A DNA stretch of 64,000 nucleotides from Rhodococcus wratislaviensis (GTDB taxonomy: Bacteria; Actinomycetota; Actinomycetes; Mycobacteriales; Mycobacteriaceae). Below are positions 45,636-54,456 of the stretch, one piece after another. The DNA lies in the NCBI RefSeq assembly GCF_900455735.1, contig NZ_UAUI01000022.1:434001-498000 (forward strand), read 5' to 3'. Both the position numbers and the translations under genes were made by a program. The notes beneath the pieces are model-generated. The model was not told the origin of the DNA. It made no database searches and saw nothing but the letters and a program-made list of their open reading frames with translations. Position 1 is the stretch's first letter; each line of letters starts with the position of its first letter.

Positions 45636-46088
45636 ATGTCCACAACACTCGAGCTCGAGCAGGTCGACGTTCGTGGCCCCCGGTTCGCCGCCTGGGTCAC
45701 CACCGCTGTCCTCGTCGCCGTGCTCGTCGTGTCGACGTTCTCGCTGGTCGCAGCAGGAATTCTGCTGGCGTTGCAAGCGGTCGTCTTCGCGGCAGGCGCA
45801 GCCACCGGGCCGCGACGCAGCCCGTACGGCCGGATCTTCGGCACCGTCGTCGCGCCGCGACTCGCTCCGGTGAGCGACCGCGAACCCACCGCACCGCTCC
45901 GCTTCGCGCAGCTCGTCGGCTTCGTCTTCGCCGCCGTCGGCACCGTCGGCTTCCTCGCAGGCTCCGGCGTCGTCGGCGCCGTCGCCACCGCATTCGCCCT
46001 GTTCGCCGCGTTCCTCAACGCCGCATTCGGGTTCTGCCTCGGCTGCCAGATCTATCCACTCGTCGCACGCTTCCGCACCGCGGCCTGA
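45636..46088 (+). CDS. DUF4395 membrane protein
   Basis: 150 residues, mostly two pairs of hydrophobic helices, with a polar loop around residues 55-90 and a C-terminal FGFCLGCQIYPLVARF containing CxxC. DUF4395 members occur with thioredoxins and sulfur-transfer genes. First full gene of the operon after the Cys leader, followed by the sulfurtransferase. Confidence 0.83.
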   Translation: MSTTLELEQVDVRGPRFAAWVTTAVLVAVLVVSTFSLVAAGILLALQAVVFAAGAATGPRRSPYGRIFGTVVAPRLAPVSDREPTAPLRFAQLVGFVFAAVGTVGFLAGSGVVGAVATAFALFAAFLNAAFGFCLGCQIYPLVARFRTAA

Positions 46089-46156
46089 AAGTTTTCACAC
46101 CGAGAACCACTGCACGATCCACCCGACACAAGTAAGTACACATCGAAAGGAACACC

Positions 46157-46993
46157 ATGGCTCGCTCCGATGTCCTAGTCTCCGCCGACTGGGCTGAGCA
46201 GAACCTCAACGCCCCCAAGACCGTTTTCGTCGAGGTGGATGAGGACACCAGCGCATACGACGGCGGCCACATCGAAGGCGCCATCCGCCTCGACTGGCGG
46301 AAGGACCTGCAGGACGGCGTCCGTCGTGACTTCCTGAACCAGCAGCAGTTCTCCGACCTCCTGTCCGCCAAGGGCGTCGCCAACGACGACACCATCGTTC
46401 TCTACGGCGGCAACAACAACTGGTTCGCGGCATACGCGTACTGGTACTTCAAGCTGTACGGCCACCAGGACGTCAAGCTGATCGACGGCGGCCGCAAGAA
46501 GTGGGAGCTCGACGGGCGTCCCCTCTCCAAGGAGACCGTCACCCGCGAGGCCACCCAGTACAAGGCCGAGGCACCCGACCTCTCGATCCGCGCGTTCCGC
46601 GACGAGGTCATCGACGCCATCGGCAACAAGAACCTCGTCGACGTGCGTTCGCCCGACGAGTTCTCCGGCAAGATCCTCGCTCCCGCTCACCTGCCGCAGG
46701 AGCAGGCGCAGCAGCGTGGACACGTCCCCACGGCCATCAACATCCCGTGGAGCACCACCGCCAACGAGGACGGCACGTTCAAGTCGGACGACGACCTGGA
46801 GAAGCTGTACTCGGAGAAGGGCTACGACGAGGCCAAGCCCACCATCGCGTACTGCCGTATCGGCGAGCGCTCCAGCCACACCTGGTTCGTGCTCAAGGAG
46901 ATCCTCGGCAAGTCCGATGTCAAGAACTACGACGGCAGCTGGGTCGAATACGGCTCGCTCGTCGGCGCACCCATCGAGTTGGAGGTTCACTGA
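46157..46993 (+). CDS. thiosulfate sulfurtransferase (CysA-type rhodanese)
   Basis: 278 residues with two rhodanese domains. The active Cys233 sits in AYCRIGERSSHTW, the CRxGxRS/T loop of thiosulfate:cyanide sulfurtransferases; the N-terminal domain lacks a Cys at the matching site. Corresponds to Rv0815c (CysA2). Likely moves sulfane sulfur for cysteine or thiocofactor synthesis. GAAAGGA precedes the ATG. Confidence 0.95.
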   Translation: MARSDVLVSADWAEQNLNAPKTVFVEVDEDTSAYDGGHIEGAIRLDWRKDLQDGVRRDFLNQQQFSDLLSAKGVANDDTIVLYGGNNNWFAAYAYWYFKLYGHQDVKLIDGGRKKWELDGRPLSKETVTREATQYKAEAPDLSIRAFRDEVIDAIGNKNLVDVRSPDEFSGKILAPAHLPQEQAQQRGHVPTAINIPWSTTANEDGTFKSDDDLEKLYSEKGYDEAKPTIAYCRIGERSSHTWFVLKEILGKSDVKNYDGSWVEYGSLVGAPIELEVH

Positions 46994-46996
46994 GCC

Positions 46997-47302
46997 ATGT
47001 GTGGAGCACCTGTACAGACCCAGACCCTGCCCGCGGGCGTCGACGTCGAGAAGGAAACGGTCATCACCGGCCGCGTTCTCGCCGCTGACGGCCAGCCGAT
47101 CGGTGGAGCGTTCGTGCGTCTCCTCGACGGCGGCGGAGAGTTCACCGCCGAGGTCGTCGCCTCGGGCACCGGAGACTTCCGCTTCTTCGCCGCTCCCGGC
47201 GAGTGGACCGTGCGTGCACTGTCCAGCTCCGGCAACGGCACCTCGACGGTGAGCCCGTCGAGCGCAGGCGTGCACAACGTCGACGTCACGGTCGGCGAGT
47301 AG
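46997..47302 (+). CDS. sseC: DUF1416 protein (SseC)
   Basis: 101 residues, N-terminus MCGAPVQTQ, then a CarboxypepD-regulatory-like beta fold (GRVLAADGQPIGGAFVRLLDGGGEFTAEVVASGTGDFRFFAAPGEWTVRAL). Matches Rv0814c (SseC2), always next to the CysA-type sulfurtransferase; role in sulfur transfer unclear. Starts 3 nt after the rhodanese stop. Confidence 0.92.
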   Translation: MCGAPVQTQTLPAGVDVEKETVITGRVLAADGQPIGGAFVRLLDGGGEFTAEVVASGTGDFRFFAAPGEWTVRALSSSGNGTSTVSPSSAGVHNVDVTVGE

Positions 47303-47320
47303 TCACCAGCTGACGACACC

Positions 47321-47358
47321 AGAATGGCCCCGCTCCGGATTCGGAGCGGGGCCATTCT
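47321..47358. terminator. bidirectional terminator after sseC
   Basis: A perfect 17-bp stem (47321-47337 with 47342-47358; AGAATGGCCCCGCTCCG) with a GATT loop, between convergent sseC and the cutinase-like gene. Only a short T-containing tail follows. Confidence 0.85.
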
Positions 47359-47369
47359 GTCGTGTGAGA

Positions 47370-48677
47370 CTACTTGCCCTCCGGGACAGGGACGGCTGAC
47401 GCCTCAGCGGCCTTTCGGTCCTTCTCCGAATGCGCGAGTGCGGTGATCCAGTCGACCACCTTCTCGCTCTCCCAGTACCAGGGGTCGTTCGGATTGTTGT
47501 TCCAGTAGAACAGGTGCTGGATGAAGCCCAGGAAGATGTACGGCTTGATCACCAGTTCGAAGACATCGCTGTTGTCCTCGACGAACCCCGGGCCCTCCTG
47601 CGCGAGCTTCGCCTTCACGACCTCCGAACCGGGACCCATCGCCCAGTTGAGCGCCTCGACGATCTGTTCCTGGGACACCTGCATGTTCCGGTCCGGGCCG
47701 TCGGGGTCGTAGGTCCGGTCGGCGACCTTGCGGAGAACGTCCAGGAAGGACTCGTCGGAGGCGAACCAGTCTTCGTGGGTGACGATGTGCACGATCGACC
47801 GCGCCGCCATGTTCGTCACCGCATTCGCGAAGTCGGAGACGGTCTGGCCCGGGTTCAGCAGGGTGAAGTGCATCTGTCCCAGCACCCCGAGCGCCAGTTC
47901 GAGGACGGCGATCTCCTGCGGCGCGTCGCACGCGATGTCGTAGGGCCGGCACGCGTACGTGATCTTGCCGTCGAGAGCGCCGTAGTCGGCCGGCTCGGAT
48001 GACATGAATCCGCCGCCGGGCGGGCCGGGTTCGCCCATCGAGGGGGTGCCCGCGGGGCGGTACGGGTCGCCGATCAACGCGACGCCGGCGATGTCGTCGG
48101 CGGTGACCAGAGCATTGCTGTCGCGGTGCCCGAGTTCGCGCGACACCCGTTCGACCACCTCGGCGCCGACGCTGTACCCGAGCAGCACGTACTTGGTGTC
48201 GTCGCCGCACTTCACCTTGTTCTCGTCGAGGATCCTGTTCGTCGACGCGACACCCGCGGCCATCGAATCCTGGTATGTCGGAACGGGTTGCAGCAGACCC
48301 AGGCCGTACGTGGACGGGTAGGGGACGTACATCCACCCCACCGTTCCCGGTTCGTCCTTGTTCGCCTCGCCGGTCGGCACCGTCACGTTGCCCACCCAGT
48401 TCGACCAGAGCTGCCGATTCTCGTCGGCCAGCGGGTTGCGGTCCTCCGTCGAGTCGGTGGCGCCGGACACGGCGACGATCATCACGTCGGGGCAGTCGGC
48501 GGCGTAGTTGTTCGGATCGACACGGTCCGTGTCGGCACTTCCCGAACCCGCGCTGCCGGTGTCGGGCGCGGCGACGGCGAGACCGGGAGCGCCGAACGCG
48601 GACACGGTCAGCAGCAGCGCCGTCGCCGTGATCGCGGCCCGCACCGGACCGGTGGCGGCAGTACTCGATCGAAGCAT
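47370..48677 (-). CDS. secreted cutinase-family lipase/esterase
   Basis: 435 residues with a cleavable signal peptide (cleavage near GLAVAA-PD). The body has a cutinase-like serine hydrolase domain: [21 protein letters not shown] around the nucleophile Ser, and a Cys-containing [11 protein letters not shown] loop. It is about twice the length of plain cutinases, with a C-terminal extension (after about 290) of unknown role. No equivalent lies here in the M. tuberculosis gene order, so it appears inserted. Confidence 0.83.
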   Translation of the reverse strand: MLRSSTAATGPVRAAITATALLLTVSAFGAPGLAVAAPDTGSAGSGSADTDRVDPNNYAADCPDVMIVAVSGATDSTEDRNPLADENRQLWSNWVGNVTVPTGEANKDEPGTVGWMYVPYPSTYGLGLLQPVPTYQDSMAAGVASTNRILDENKVKCGDDTKYVLLGYSVGAEVVERVSRELGHRDSNALVTADDIAGVALIGDPYRPAGTPSMGEPGPPGGGFMSSEPADYGALDGKITYACRPYDIACDAPQEIAVLELALGVLGQMHFTLLNPGQTVSDFANAVTNMAARSIVHIVTHEDWFASDESFLDVLRKVADRTYDPDGPDRNMQVSQEQIVEALNWAMGPGSEVVKAKLAQEGPGFVEDNSDVFELVIKPYIFLGFIQHLFYWNNNPNDPWYWESEKVVDWITALAHSEKDRKAAEASAVPVPEGK

Positions 48678-48824
48678 GGGACCTCCGGGAGGGGCGGGAG
48701 ACGAGACGACCGCATGAGGATGTTCGGAACCGACCGGGTGGTCGCCTTCGGGAAACCGTAGCCGCAGTCACCGTAAGTCGCCTCCCGTTTCGACCGTTCG
48801 ACGGGTTCGGTTTAGGATGTCCCC

Positions 48825-48923
48825 GTGGTTATCTTCTTCGAGGTACTTCTTGTCCTTGCCGCCGTGTTGATCACGTGGTTCTCGCTCTACACGATCTACC
48901 GCCTGGTCACCGACGAGTCGTGA
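48825..48923 (+). CDS. 32-residue single-helix membrane peptide
   Basis: GTG 48825 to TGA 48923 encodes a single hydrophobic helix ([20 protein letters not shown]) and a short tail ending [14 protein letters not shown] stands 6 nt before the GTG, so the transcript is probably leaderless. Its stop overlaps the GTG start of the nitrobindin-like gene (48920-48923), implying translational coupling. It may be a membrane adaptor; no family recognised. Confidence 0.6.
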   Translation: MVIFFEVLLVLAAVLITWFSLYTIYRLVTDES

Positions 48924-49642
48924 GTCAGAACCCGGACGCAGGCGCAGATCCGCCTTCCGAGCACCCGACTACGAGCGCGCCCGCTGGGGACACCCCCACC
49001 GTGCGTCGTGGTAGCGGTGACGCAGCCGTCGCGGACGCCATCGAGCGTTCCAAGACGACGGCGTCGCGGAACATCCCGCAGCTTCCGGACCTTCCGCTGC
49101 CCGAGGACACCGCAAATCTGCGCCTCGGCCCGGATCTGAACAACGAACTCCTCGCAGTACTGCCCCTCGTGGGTGTGTGGCGCGGTGAAGGGGAAGGCCA
49201 CGACCCCGACACAGGCGACTACCCCTTCGGGCAGCAGATCATCGTCTCCCACAACGGTGGCAACTACCTCAAGTGGGAATCCCAGACCTGGGTTCTCGAC
49301 GCCGACGGCGAATACGTGCGCCCCGACCTCCACGAGACCGGCTTCTGGCGGATCAGCGGAGACGGCATCCCCGGCAGCACCAACGAGGAAGTCGTCGAAC
49401 TCCTCCTCGCCCACAGCTCCGGCATCGTCGAACTGTTCTACGGCCAGGCCCTCACCCAGTCGTCGTGGGAACTCGCGACCGACGTCGTGATCCGCAGCAC
49501 CTCCGGTGTTCTCGTGGGCGGCGCCAAGCGCCTCTACGGCATCGTCGAGGGCGGCGACCTCGCGTACGTCGAGGAACGCATCATCGCCGACGGCGAGCTG
49601 CGCCCCCACCTCTCCGCGCGGCTGTCCCGCTACGTTGGCTAG
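48920..49642 (+). CDS. nitrobindin-like heme/fatty-acid-binding-fold protein
   Basis: 240 residues from GTG 48920. A disordered N-terminal 75 residues precede a beta-barrel with GVWRGEGEG (GxWxGxG) and a [10 protein letters not shown] strand, as in mycobacterial Rv0813c and the human THAP4 C-domain. These barrels bind heme and can turn over peroxynitrite. Coupled to the upstream micro-peptide; its stop is 4 nt from a 44-bp palindrome. Confidence 0.87.
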   Translation: MSQNPDAGADPPSEHPTTSAPAGDTPTVRRGSGDAAVADAIERSKTTASRNIPQLPDLPLPEDTANLRLGPDLNNELLAVLPLVGVWRGEGEGHDPDTGDYPFGQQIIVSHNGGNYLKWESQTWVLDADGEYVRPDLHETGFWRISGDGIPGSTNEEVVELLLAHSSGIVELFYGQALTQSSWELATDVVIRSTSGVLVGGAKRLYGIVEGGDLAYVEERIIADGELRPHLSARLSRYVG

Positions 49643-49645
49643 CGC

Positions 49646-49689
49646 CCGTGAGTACTTATTAACCACGGGCGGTTAACAAGTACTCACGG
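49646..49689. repeat. 44-bp palindromic repeat, copy 1
   Basis: Arms CCGTGAGTACTTATTAACC (49646-49664) and GGTTAACAAGTACTCACGG (49671-49689) pair with one mismatch around ACGGGC. It lies 4 nt after the nitrobindin-like stop and matches copy 2 at 42 of 44 positions. No gene is encoded. Confidence 0.9.
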
Positions 49690-49785
49690 CTCGGGTTATC
49701 CACAACCTGAGGTTCATCCACAGGTCAGTTGAAAACGGCCTGTTTCGGGCGAATCCTGTCGGTCGGCGTGCGCACCGTCGCGTTC

Positions 49786-50838
49786 ATGACGACTGCGACG
49801 ATCGACTTCAGGCCCGACTTCCAACGCGTCCTCGACTATCAGCACGGCCTCGTCACGGCCCGGCAACTGCGCGGACTGGGTATCTCGACCCGGCAGATTC
49901 AGCACATGGTGGAGTCCGGCCAGTGGTCGGCGGTTCTGCACGGCGTCTATGCCGTCACGAACGGTCCGCTCGACCGGCCGATGACGCTGTGGGCGGCGCT
50001 GTTGTTCGGCGGTTCCCGAGCGATTCTCAGCCATCGGACCGCGGCCGAGGAATGGGGGCTGATGCCCATCGATCCGGACGGGCCGATTCACGTCACCGTG
50101 CCCTACGGGTTGTCCGCGGAACCGCAGGGACCGACGTATCGGAAGGTCGGCCGGCGATCCGACCGTCCTGTTCCCCGCGAGGGCGATCTCCTCCACCCCG
50201 GGGTCGTGGTGCACCGGTCCCGGGCGCACGCACACATCCTCGTCCCGACGCTTCAGCCTCGAACGTCGCGGGCAGACACCATCGTCGATCTCGCCGTCGC
50301 GGAGCCGTCCGCGGTGGCGGCCGCACGGGTCCTCGTGTCATTGGTCACCGGCAGCGACATTCCGGTGCACGAAGTGCTTCGACGGATCGAGCAACGTCCA
50401 CCGCGCAGATACCGCAAGGCGCTCACCGACGCGCTGGCGTTCGTTTCCGGCGGAGTCCAGTCGATTCTCGAGCACCGGTACGCCGTCGACGTCGAACTCG
50501 CGCACGGACTACCGGCCGCCCGACGACAGTCGCCCGTTCTCGTCGACGGAAGAACCCTCTACGAGGATGTGGACTACTCGGACAGCGGCGTTCCGCTCCT
50601 CGTGCGGCTGGACGGTCTGCGGTACCACTCGTCGCGGTCGGTGGCGCTGCGCGACCGTCGTCGCGGCAACGCGGCGGAACTCGCCGGCCTGGCGACGCTG
50701 GTCTACGGCTGGGAGGAGGTGACGCGGCGCTCGTGCGAGGTCGCGGCCGAGGTGCGGACGGTTCTCGAGCGGGGCGGTTGGAGTGGGCCGAACCTGTGCC
50801 CGCGCTGCCGTGAGTACTTATTAACGTCGGGCGGTTAA
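49786..50838 (+). CDS. AbiEi-like / DUF559-type protein flanked by palindromes
   Basis: 350 residues. The N-terminal winged-helix part (VTARQLRGLGISTRQIQHMVESGQWSAVLHGVYAV) matches AbiEi-family antitoxin domains. The C-terminal half resembles DUF559/Vsr-like endonuclease folds (SGVPLLVRLDGLRYHSSRSVALRDRRR), with a final CPRC. Such proteins are common accessory genes in rhodococci. No AbiEii-type toxin is adjacent. The last codons and the TAA (50836-50838) lie inside palindrome copy 2, so the repeat forms the C-terminus (REYLLTSGG). Confidence 0.78.
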   Translation: MTTATIDFRPDFQRVLDYQHGLVTARQLRGLGISTRQIQHMVESGQWSAVLHGVYAVTNGPLDRPMTLWAALLFGGSRAILSHRTAAEEWGLMPIDPDGPIHVTVPYGLSAEPQGPTYRKVGRRSDRPVPREGDLLHPGVVVHRSRAHAHILVPTLQPRTSRADTIVDLAVAEPSAVAAARVLVSLVTGSDIPVHEVLRRIEQRPPRRYRKALTDALAFVSGGVQSILEHRYAVDVELAHGLPAARRQSPVLVDGRTLYEDVDYSDSGVPLLVRLDGLRYHSSRSVALRDRRRGNAAELAGLATLVYGWEEVTRRSCEVAAEVRTVLERGGWSGPNLCPRCREYLLTSGG

Positions 50839-50851
50839 CAAGTACTCACGG
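50808..50851. repeat. 44-bp palindromic repeat, copy 2
   Basis: CCGTGAGTACTTATTAAC (50808-50825) and GGTTAACAAGTACTCACGG (50833-50851), same orientation and mismatch as copy 1. Only bases 19-20 of the 44 differ (CA in copy 1, GT in copy 2). The two copies bracket the AbiEi-like gene as direct repeats. Confidence 0.9.
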
Positions 50852-50869
50852 GCGCGGAGCGCACAACAG

Positions 50870-50931
50870 CCCCCGAGCCTTCCGGTGCTGGTGCACCGGG
50901 CCCGATCTGGACCAGACCGGGGGCTCGGGGG
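50870..50931 (-). ncRNA. three-stem structured element
   Basis: Outer stem CCCCCGAGCC (50870-50879) with GGCTCGGGGG (50922-50931), enclosing hairpin CCGGTG...CACCGG (50882-50899) and hairpin TCTGG...CCAGA (50906-50916). This gives a three-way junction on either strand. It lies about 65 nt beyond the small ORF at 50996-51034 on the minus strand, so it may be a terminator or attenuator of that transcript. Confidence 0.55.
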
Positions 50932-50995
50932 CCGGGTAGCTGCCTGGGATTCGCTCGCCGCTCGCGCGGTCAGTGAATTCCGTCAGCGGTAGCGG

Positions 50996-51034
50996 CTAGC
51001 TGGCAGCCACCTCACGTGTCCGTCTGTCATTCAA
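50996..51034 (-). CDS. candidate 12-residue mini-ORF with perfect Shine-Dalgarno
   Basis: TTG 51034 to TAG 50996 encodes LNDRRTREVAAS (Met-initiated in vivo). It follows AAGGAGGT (51044-51051), a full anti-SD match at 9-nt spacing, the strongest ribosome site seen in the window. An overlapping ATG at 51030 would give MTDGHVRWLPASRYR (stop at 50983). It begins 47 nt after the cydC stop on the same strand. Leader, remnant or microprotein cannot be decided. Confidence 0.45.
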   Translation of the reverse strand: MNDRRTREVAAS

Positions 51035-51080
51035 TTTCAGACCACCTCCTTCCTCGTGTACTGAAGAAAGTACGCCGCAC

Positions 51081-52760
51081 TCACGGAGTCGGCAACGCAT
51101 TTTCGCTCTCAGCTTTCTCGACCCGTATCACCAGGTCAGCGCTGGTATCCTCCGGAAGCTGGTGAGTGACCACCACGACGGTGCGCTGCGGCGACACCAG
51201 TCCGCCGTCGCGCGCGAGCAGTCGCCGGAGCAGGTCGGCGCCCGCGTCGGCGTCGAGGTGCTCGGTCGGTTCGTCCAGCAGCAGCACCCGGGCGGACGAC
51301 AGCAGCGCCCTGGCGAGGAGCAGTCGGCGACGCTGTCCGCCGGACACCGCCCTGGCACCACCGGCGAGTGCCGTGTGCACGCCATCCGGCAGCCCCGACA
51401 CCCATCCCCCGAGCCCGACGCACTCCAGGACGGTCAGCGCCTCCGCTTCCTCGAGGTCGCCGCGCGCCACCCGCAGATTCTCGAGCACGGACGTGTCGAA
51501 GAGGTGCGCGTCCTCCGCGAAGAATCCGACGTTCCGGCGCAGAGACTCGGATCTGACCTGGTGCAGGTCGAGCCCGTCCACCTGGACCGTCCCCGACACC
51601 GGTGGGAGCAACCCGGCCAGGGTCATCAGGGTGGTCGTCTTCCCGGACCCGCTGCCGCCGACGATCGCGACTCGGAAGCCGGGCCGCAGGTCGAGGTCGA
51701 GCGGGGCGGTGACCTGTCCTCCGGGCCAGCCGCACCGCAGGTCCTTCGCGACGACCTCGGCGGGTCCGTCCAGCTCCCGGTCGCCGGGGTGCGGATCCGC
51801 GACGGCGGCGTCGAGCACGGCGAGTATGCGGCGCGACGCGATCCGGGCCCGGGTCAGTGCGACCGCCGCGGCGGGCAGCGCGGCCGTGGCTTCGAACGCG
51901 GACAGCGGCAGGAGCACCAGGATGCCCATCGCCATCGGGCTCATGGTCCCCGACGAGTACAGGTCCATGCCGATGAGCAGCGACGCGATCACGCTGACGC
52001 CCACCGCGAGTGGTGTGGCGGCGTCCGCGAACGCGCTGGGTGCGGCGGCGCGGTCGGTGGCCTCGACCGCGGCGTGTTCGGCGGCGACGGCCCGCGACAC
52101 GGTCCGGTCGACGCGACCTGCGACGCGGAGTTCCGCGGCGTGATCGAGCGCCGTGACGGCGTCTTCGCTGAACCGCGCCCGCGCGTCGGCGCCGGACGTC
52201 TCGGCCAGGCGGGCGGCCCGCGCGGACAACCAGGGCGCCGCGACCCCCGACACCGCGAGCGCGACTGCGAGCACGAGCGCCGAGGCGGGCGAGATCACCG
52301 CGAGGATGCCGACCGCGGCCACGGCGAGGACGACGGACACGGCAATGGGGACGAGCGCGCGCACGACGACGTCACCGAGGGTGTCGACATCGGCCCCGGT
52401 GCGGGCGAGCAGTTCGCCGCGGCGCAGGCCGGCGGCGGCTGCGGGGTCGCCGTCGGCCAGCCGCTGGTACAGCTGGGTGCGGGCGGACGTGGTCCCGCGC
52501 AGGGCGGTGTCGTGGGTGGCCAGCCGCTCGAGGTAGCGGAAGACGCCGCGGGAGATGCCCAGCGCCCGCACCGCCACGACGGCGACGCTGAGGTCCAGGA
52601 CGGGCGGCATCTGCCACGCCCTCGTGATCAACCACGCCGACAGCGCCGCCAGCGCGAGCGCACTGCCCAGCGTGGCGACGCCGGCGGCGACGGCCCGCAC
52701 CACCCGTCCCGGTTGCAGGTCGAGGAGCGGCAGTGCCCGGATCAGCGGGTCACGCGACAT
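51081..52760 (-). CDS. cydC: CydC, ABC exporter subunit for cytochrome bd assembly
   Basis: 559 residues: an exporter transmembrane domain (about 20-310) and an ATPase with Walker A GGSGSGKTT, signature VSGGQRRRL and Walker B VLLLDEPTEHLD. CydDC is a heterodimeric exporter (thiols/heme) required to mature cytochrome bd. Starts 11 nt inside the end of cydD. Confidence 0.94.
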   Translation of the reverse strand: MSRDPLIRALPLLDLQPGRVVRAVAAGVATLGSALALAALSAWLITRAWQMPPVLDLSVAVVAVRALGISRGVFRYLERLATHDTALRGTTSARTQLYQRLADGDPAAAAGLRRGELLARTGADVDTLGDVVVRALVPIAVSVVLAVAAVGILAVISPASALVLAVALAVSGVAAPWLSARAARLAETSGADARARFSEDAVTALDHAAELRVAGRVDRTVSRAVAAEHAAVEATDRAAAPSAFADAATPLAVGVSVIASLLIGMDLYSSGTMSPMAMGILVLLPLSAFEATAALPAAAVALTRARIASRRILAVLDAAVADPHPGDRELDGPAEVVAKDLRCGWPGGQVTAPLDLDLRPGFRVAIVGGSGSGKTTTLMTLAGLLPPVSGTVQVDGLDLHQVRSESLRRNVGFFAEDAHLFDTSVLENLRVARGDLEEAEALTVLECVGLGGWVSGLPDGVHTALAGGARAVSGGQRRRLLLARALLSSARVLLLDEPTEHLDADAGADLLRRLLARDGGLVSPQRTVVVVTHQLPEDTSADLVIRVEKAESENALPTP

Positions 52761-54456
52761 CGGCGCTCACCTCGATCACCCGGTCGGCGGCCGCGAGCAC
52801 GGTCGGCCGGTGCCCCACGACCACGACCGTCCGGCCGGCGGCGGCCAGGCTCCGCAGGGAATCGAGCACCGTCCGCTCCGACGCGTCGTCGAGGTGTGCG
52901 GTGGGTTCGTCGAGCACCAGGACCGGACGCCGGGTGGCCAGCACGCGGGTCAGCGCGAGCCGCTGCCGCTGACCGAGCGACAGTCCCGTTCCACCGGACC
53001 CGACGCGCGTGGACCAGCCGTCGGGGAGTTCGGCGAGGACCTCGTCGAAACCCGTTGCTGCACAAGCCTGTTCGAGGTCGACGACCTCGCCGATGAGCCG
53101 AAGGTTCTCGTCCAGCGTGCCGGGAACGAGGACGGGGTGCTGCGGGAGCCACGCCACCTGCGCCCACCACGCGGACCGGTCGAGCGAACTCACGGCGGCG
53201 CCTGCCACGCGTACCTCCCCCTGCTCGGGTTCGACGAGGCCGAGGAGTGCCTGCACCGCAGTCGATTTCCCGGAACCGTTGGGCCCGGTCAGCACGGTCA
53301 CCGCGCCGGGTTCGAGGGTCCCGGTCAGTCCGTGCGGCGCCAGGCCGTGCCGCGACGCGACGTCGACGCCGTCGAATTCGAGACGCGCCCCGGCCGCATC
53401 CACCACGACCGCACCGTCGGCGGCGTCGTCGGGACGATCGGTATCGATGACGGCGAAGGCCCGGCTCGCGGCGGCCATTCCGTCCTCGGCGGCGTGGAAC
53501 TGGGTTCCGACCATCCGCAGCGGAAGGTACACCTCGGGCGCGAGAATCAGCGCCACGATCCCCGCTTCGAGACCCATCTCCCCGTACACCAGCCGCAGTC
53601 CGATGCTGACGGCGACGAGCGCGACGCACAGCGTAGCCAGCAGTTCCAGCACCATCGACGACAGGAACGCCACCCGCAGCGCCGACATCGTGGTGCGGCG
53701 GTGGGCGTCGCCGAGTTCGCGCACCCGCGTCGCCGGGCCCTGTTCGCGGCCCAGCGCGCGGAGTGTGGGCAGGCCGGCCAGGAGGTCGAGCAGCTGGGAG
53801 GACAGTGTGGTCATCGCGGTCAGCGTCTTGGCGGCCTTGCCCTTGGTGAGCAGGCCGATGAGGATCATGAAGACCGGGATGAGCGGCAGCGTGACGAAGA
53901 TGATCGCCGCCGACGTCAGATCCTGAAACGTGATGACCGCGAGCGTCGCCGGAGTGAGCGTCGCAGCGAGAACCAGAGCCGGAAGATACCCGGTGAGGTA
54001 CGGCACGAGACCGTCGATTCCGCGGGTGAGCACGGTCGCGATCTCGTCCCGCCGCGGATCGAGTTCGCGCGGTCGCAGGCGGGTGGCGACGCCGAGAACC
54101 TCCCCCTTCAGCTCCGCCACGACCCGCGTGGCGGACCGGTGCGCGAACCGGGACTGCAGCCAGGTGCCGAGCACTCGCACTCCGACCGCGGCGGCGAGGA
54201 CCACCAGTTCGGTGGACCACCGCCCGACGTCGGTGTCGTCGTCGACGATGACCCCACCGAGCACCCGGCCGATCATCAGCGCCGACACGATGACCATCGC
54301 GACGTTGACCACCGACAGCGCGACGGTGAGGACGAGGTACCCGCGGGCCGCCGCGGAGTAGCGCCAGAGGCGGGGATCGACGGGACGCCGGGATCCTCGC
54401 TCCCCGCCCGGGCGCTCGTCGGCCGGGCGGGGTGCGTCGCCTACCGCTGTGCTCAT
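52750..54456 (-). CDS. cydD: CydD, ABC exporter subunit for cytochrome bd assembly
   Basis: 568 residues from ATG 54456, which overlaps the cydB stop (ATGA); a longer N-terminal reading would extend into cydB and is rejected. Transmembrane domain with six helices, ATPase with Walker A GPNGSGKST, signature LSLGQRQRLALTRVL and Walker B VLVLDEPTAHLDD. Partner of CydC. Confidence 0.94.
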   Translation of the reverse strand: MSTAVGDAPRPADERPGGERGSRRPVDPRLWRYSAAARGYLVLTVALSVVNVAMVIVSALMIGRVLGGVIVDDDTDVGRWSTELVVLAAAVGVRVLGTWLQSRFAHRSATRVVAELKGEVLGVATRLRPRELDPRRDEIATVLTRGIDGLVPYLTGYLPALVLAATLTPATLAVITFQDLTSAAIIFVTLPLIPVFMILIGLLTKGKAAKTLTAMTTLSSQLLDLLAGLPTLRALGREQGPATRVRELGDAHRRTTMSALRVAFLSSMVLELLATLCVALVAVSIGLRLVYGEMGLEAGIVALILAPEVYLPLRMVGTQFHAAEDGMAAASRAFAVIDTDRPDDAADGAVVVDAAGARLEFDGVDVASRHGLAPHGLTGTLEPGAVTVLTGPNGSGKSTAVQALLGLVEPEQGEVRVAGAAVSSLDRSAWWAQVAWLPQHPVLVPGTLDENLRLIGEVVDLEQACAATGFDEVLAELPDGWSTRVGSGGTGLSLGQRQRLALTRVLATRRPVLVLDEPTAHLDDASERTVLDSLRSLAAAGRTVVVVGHRPTVLAAADRVIEVSADVA

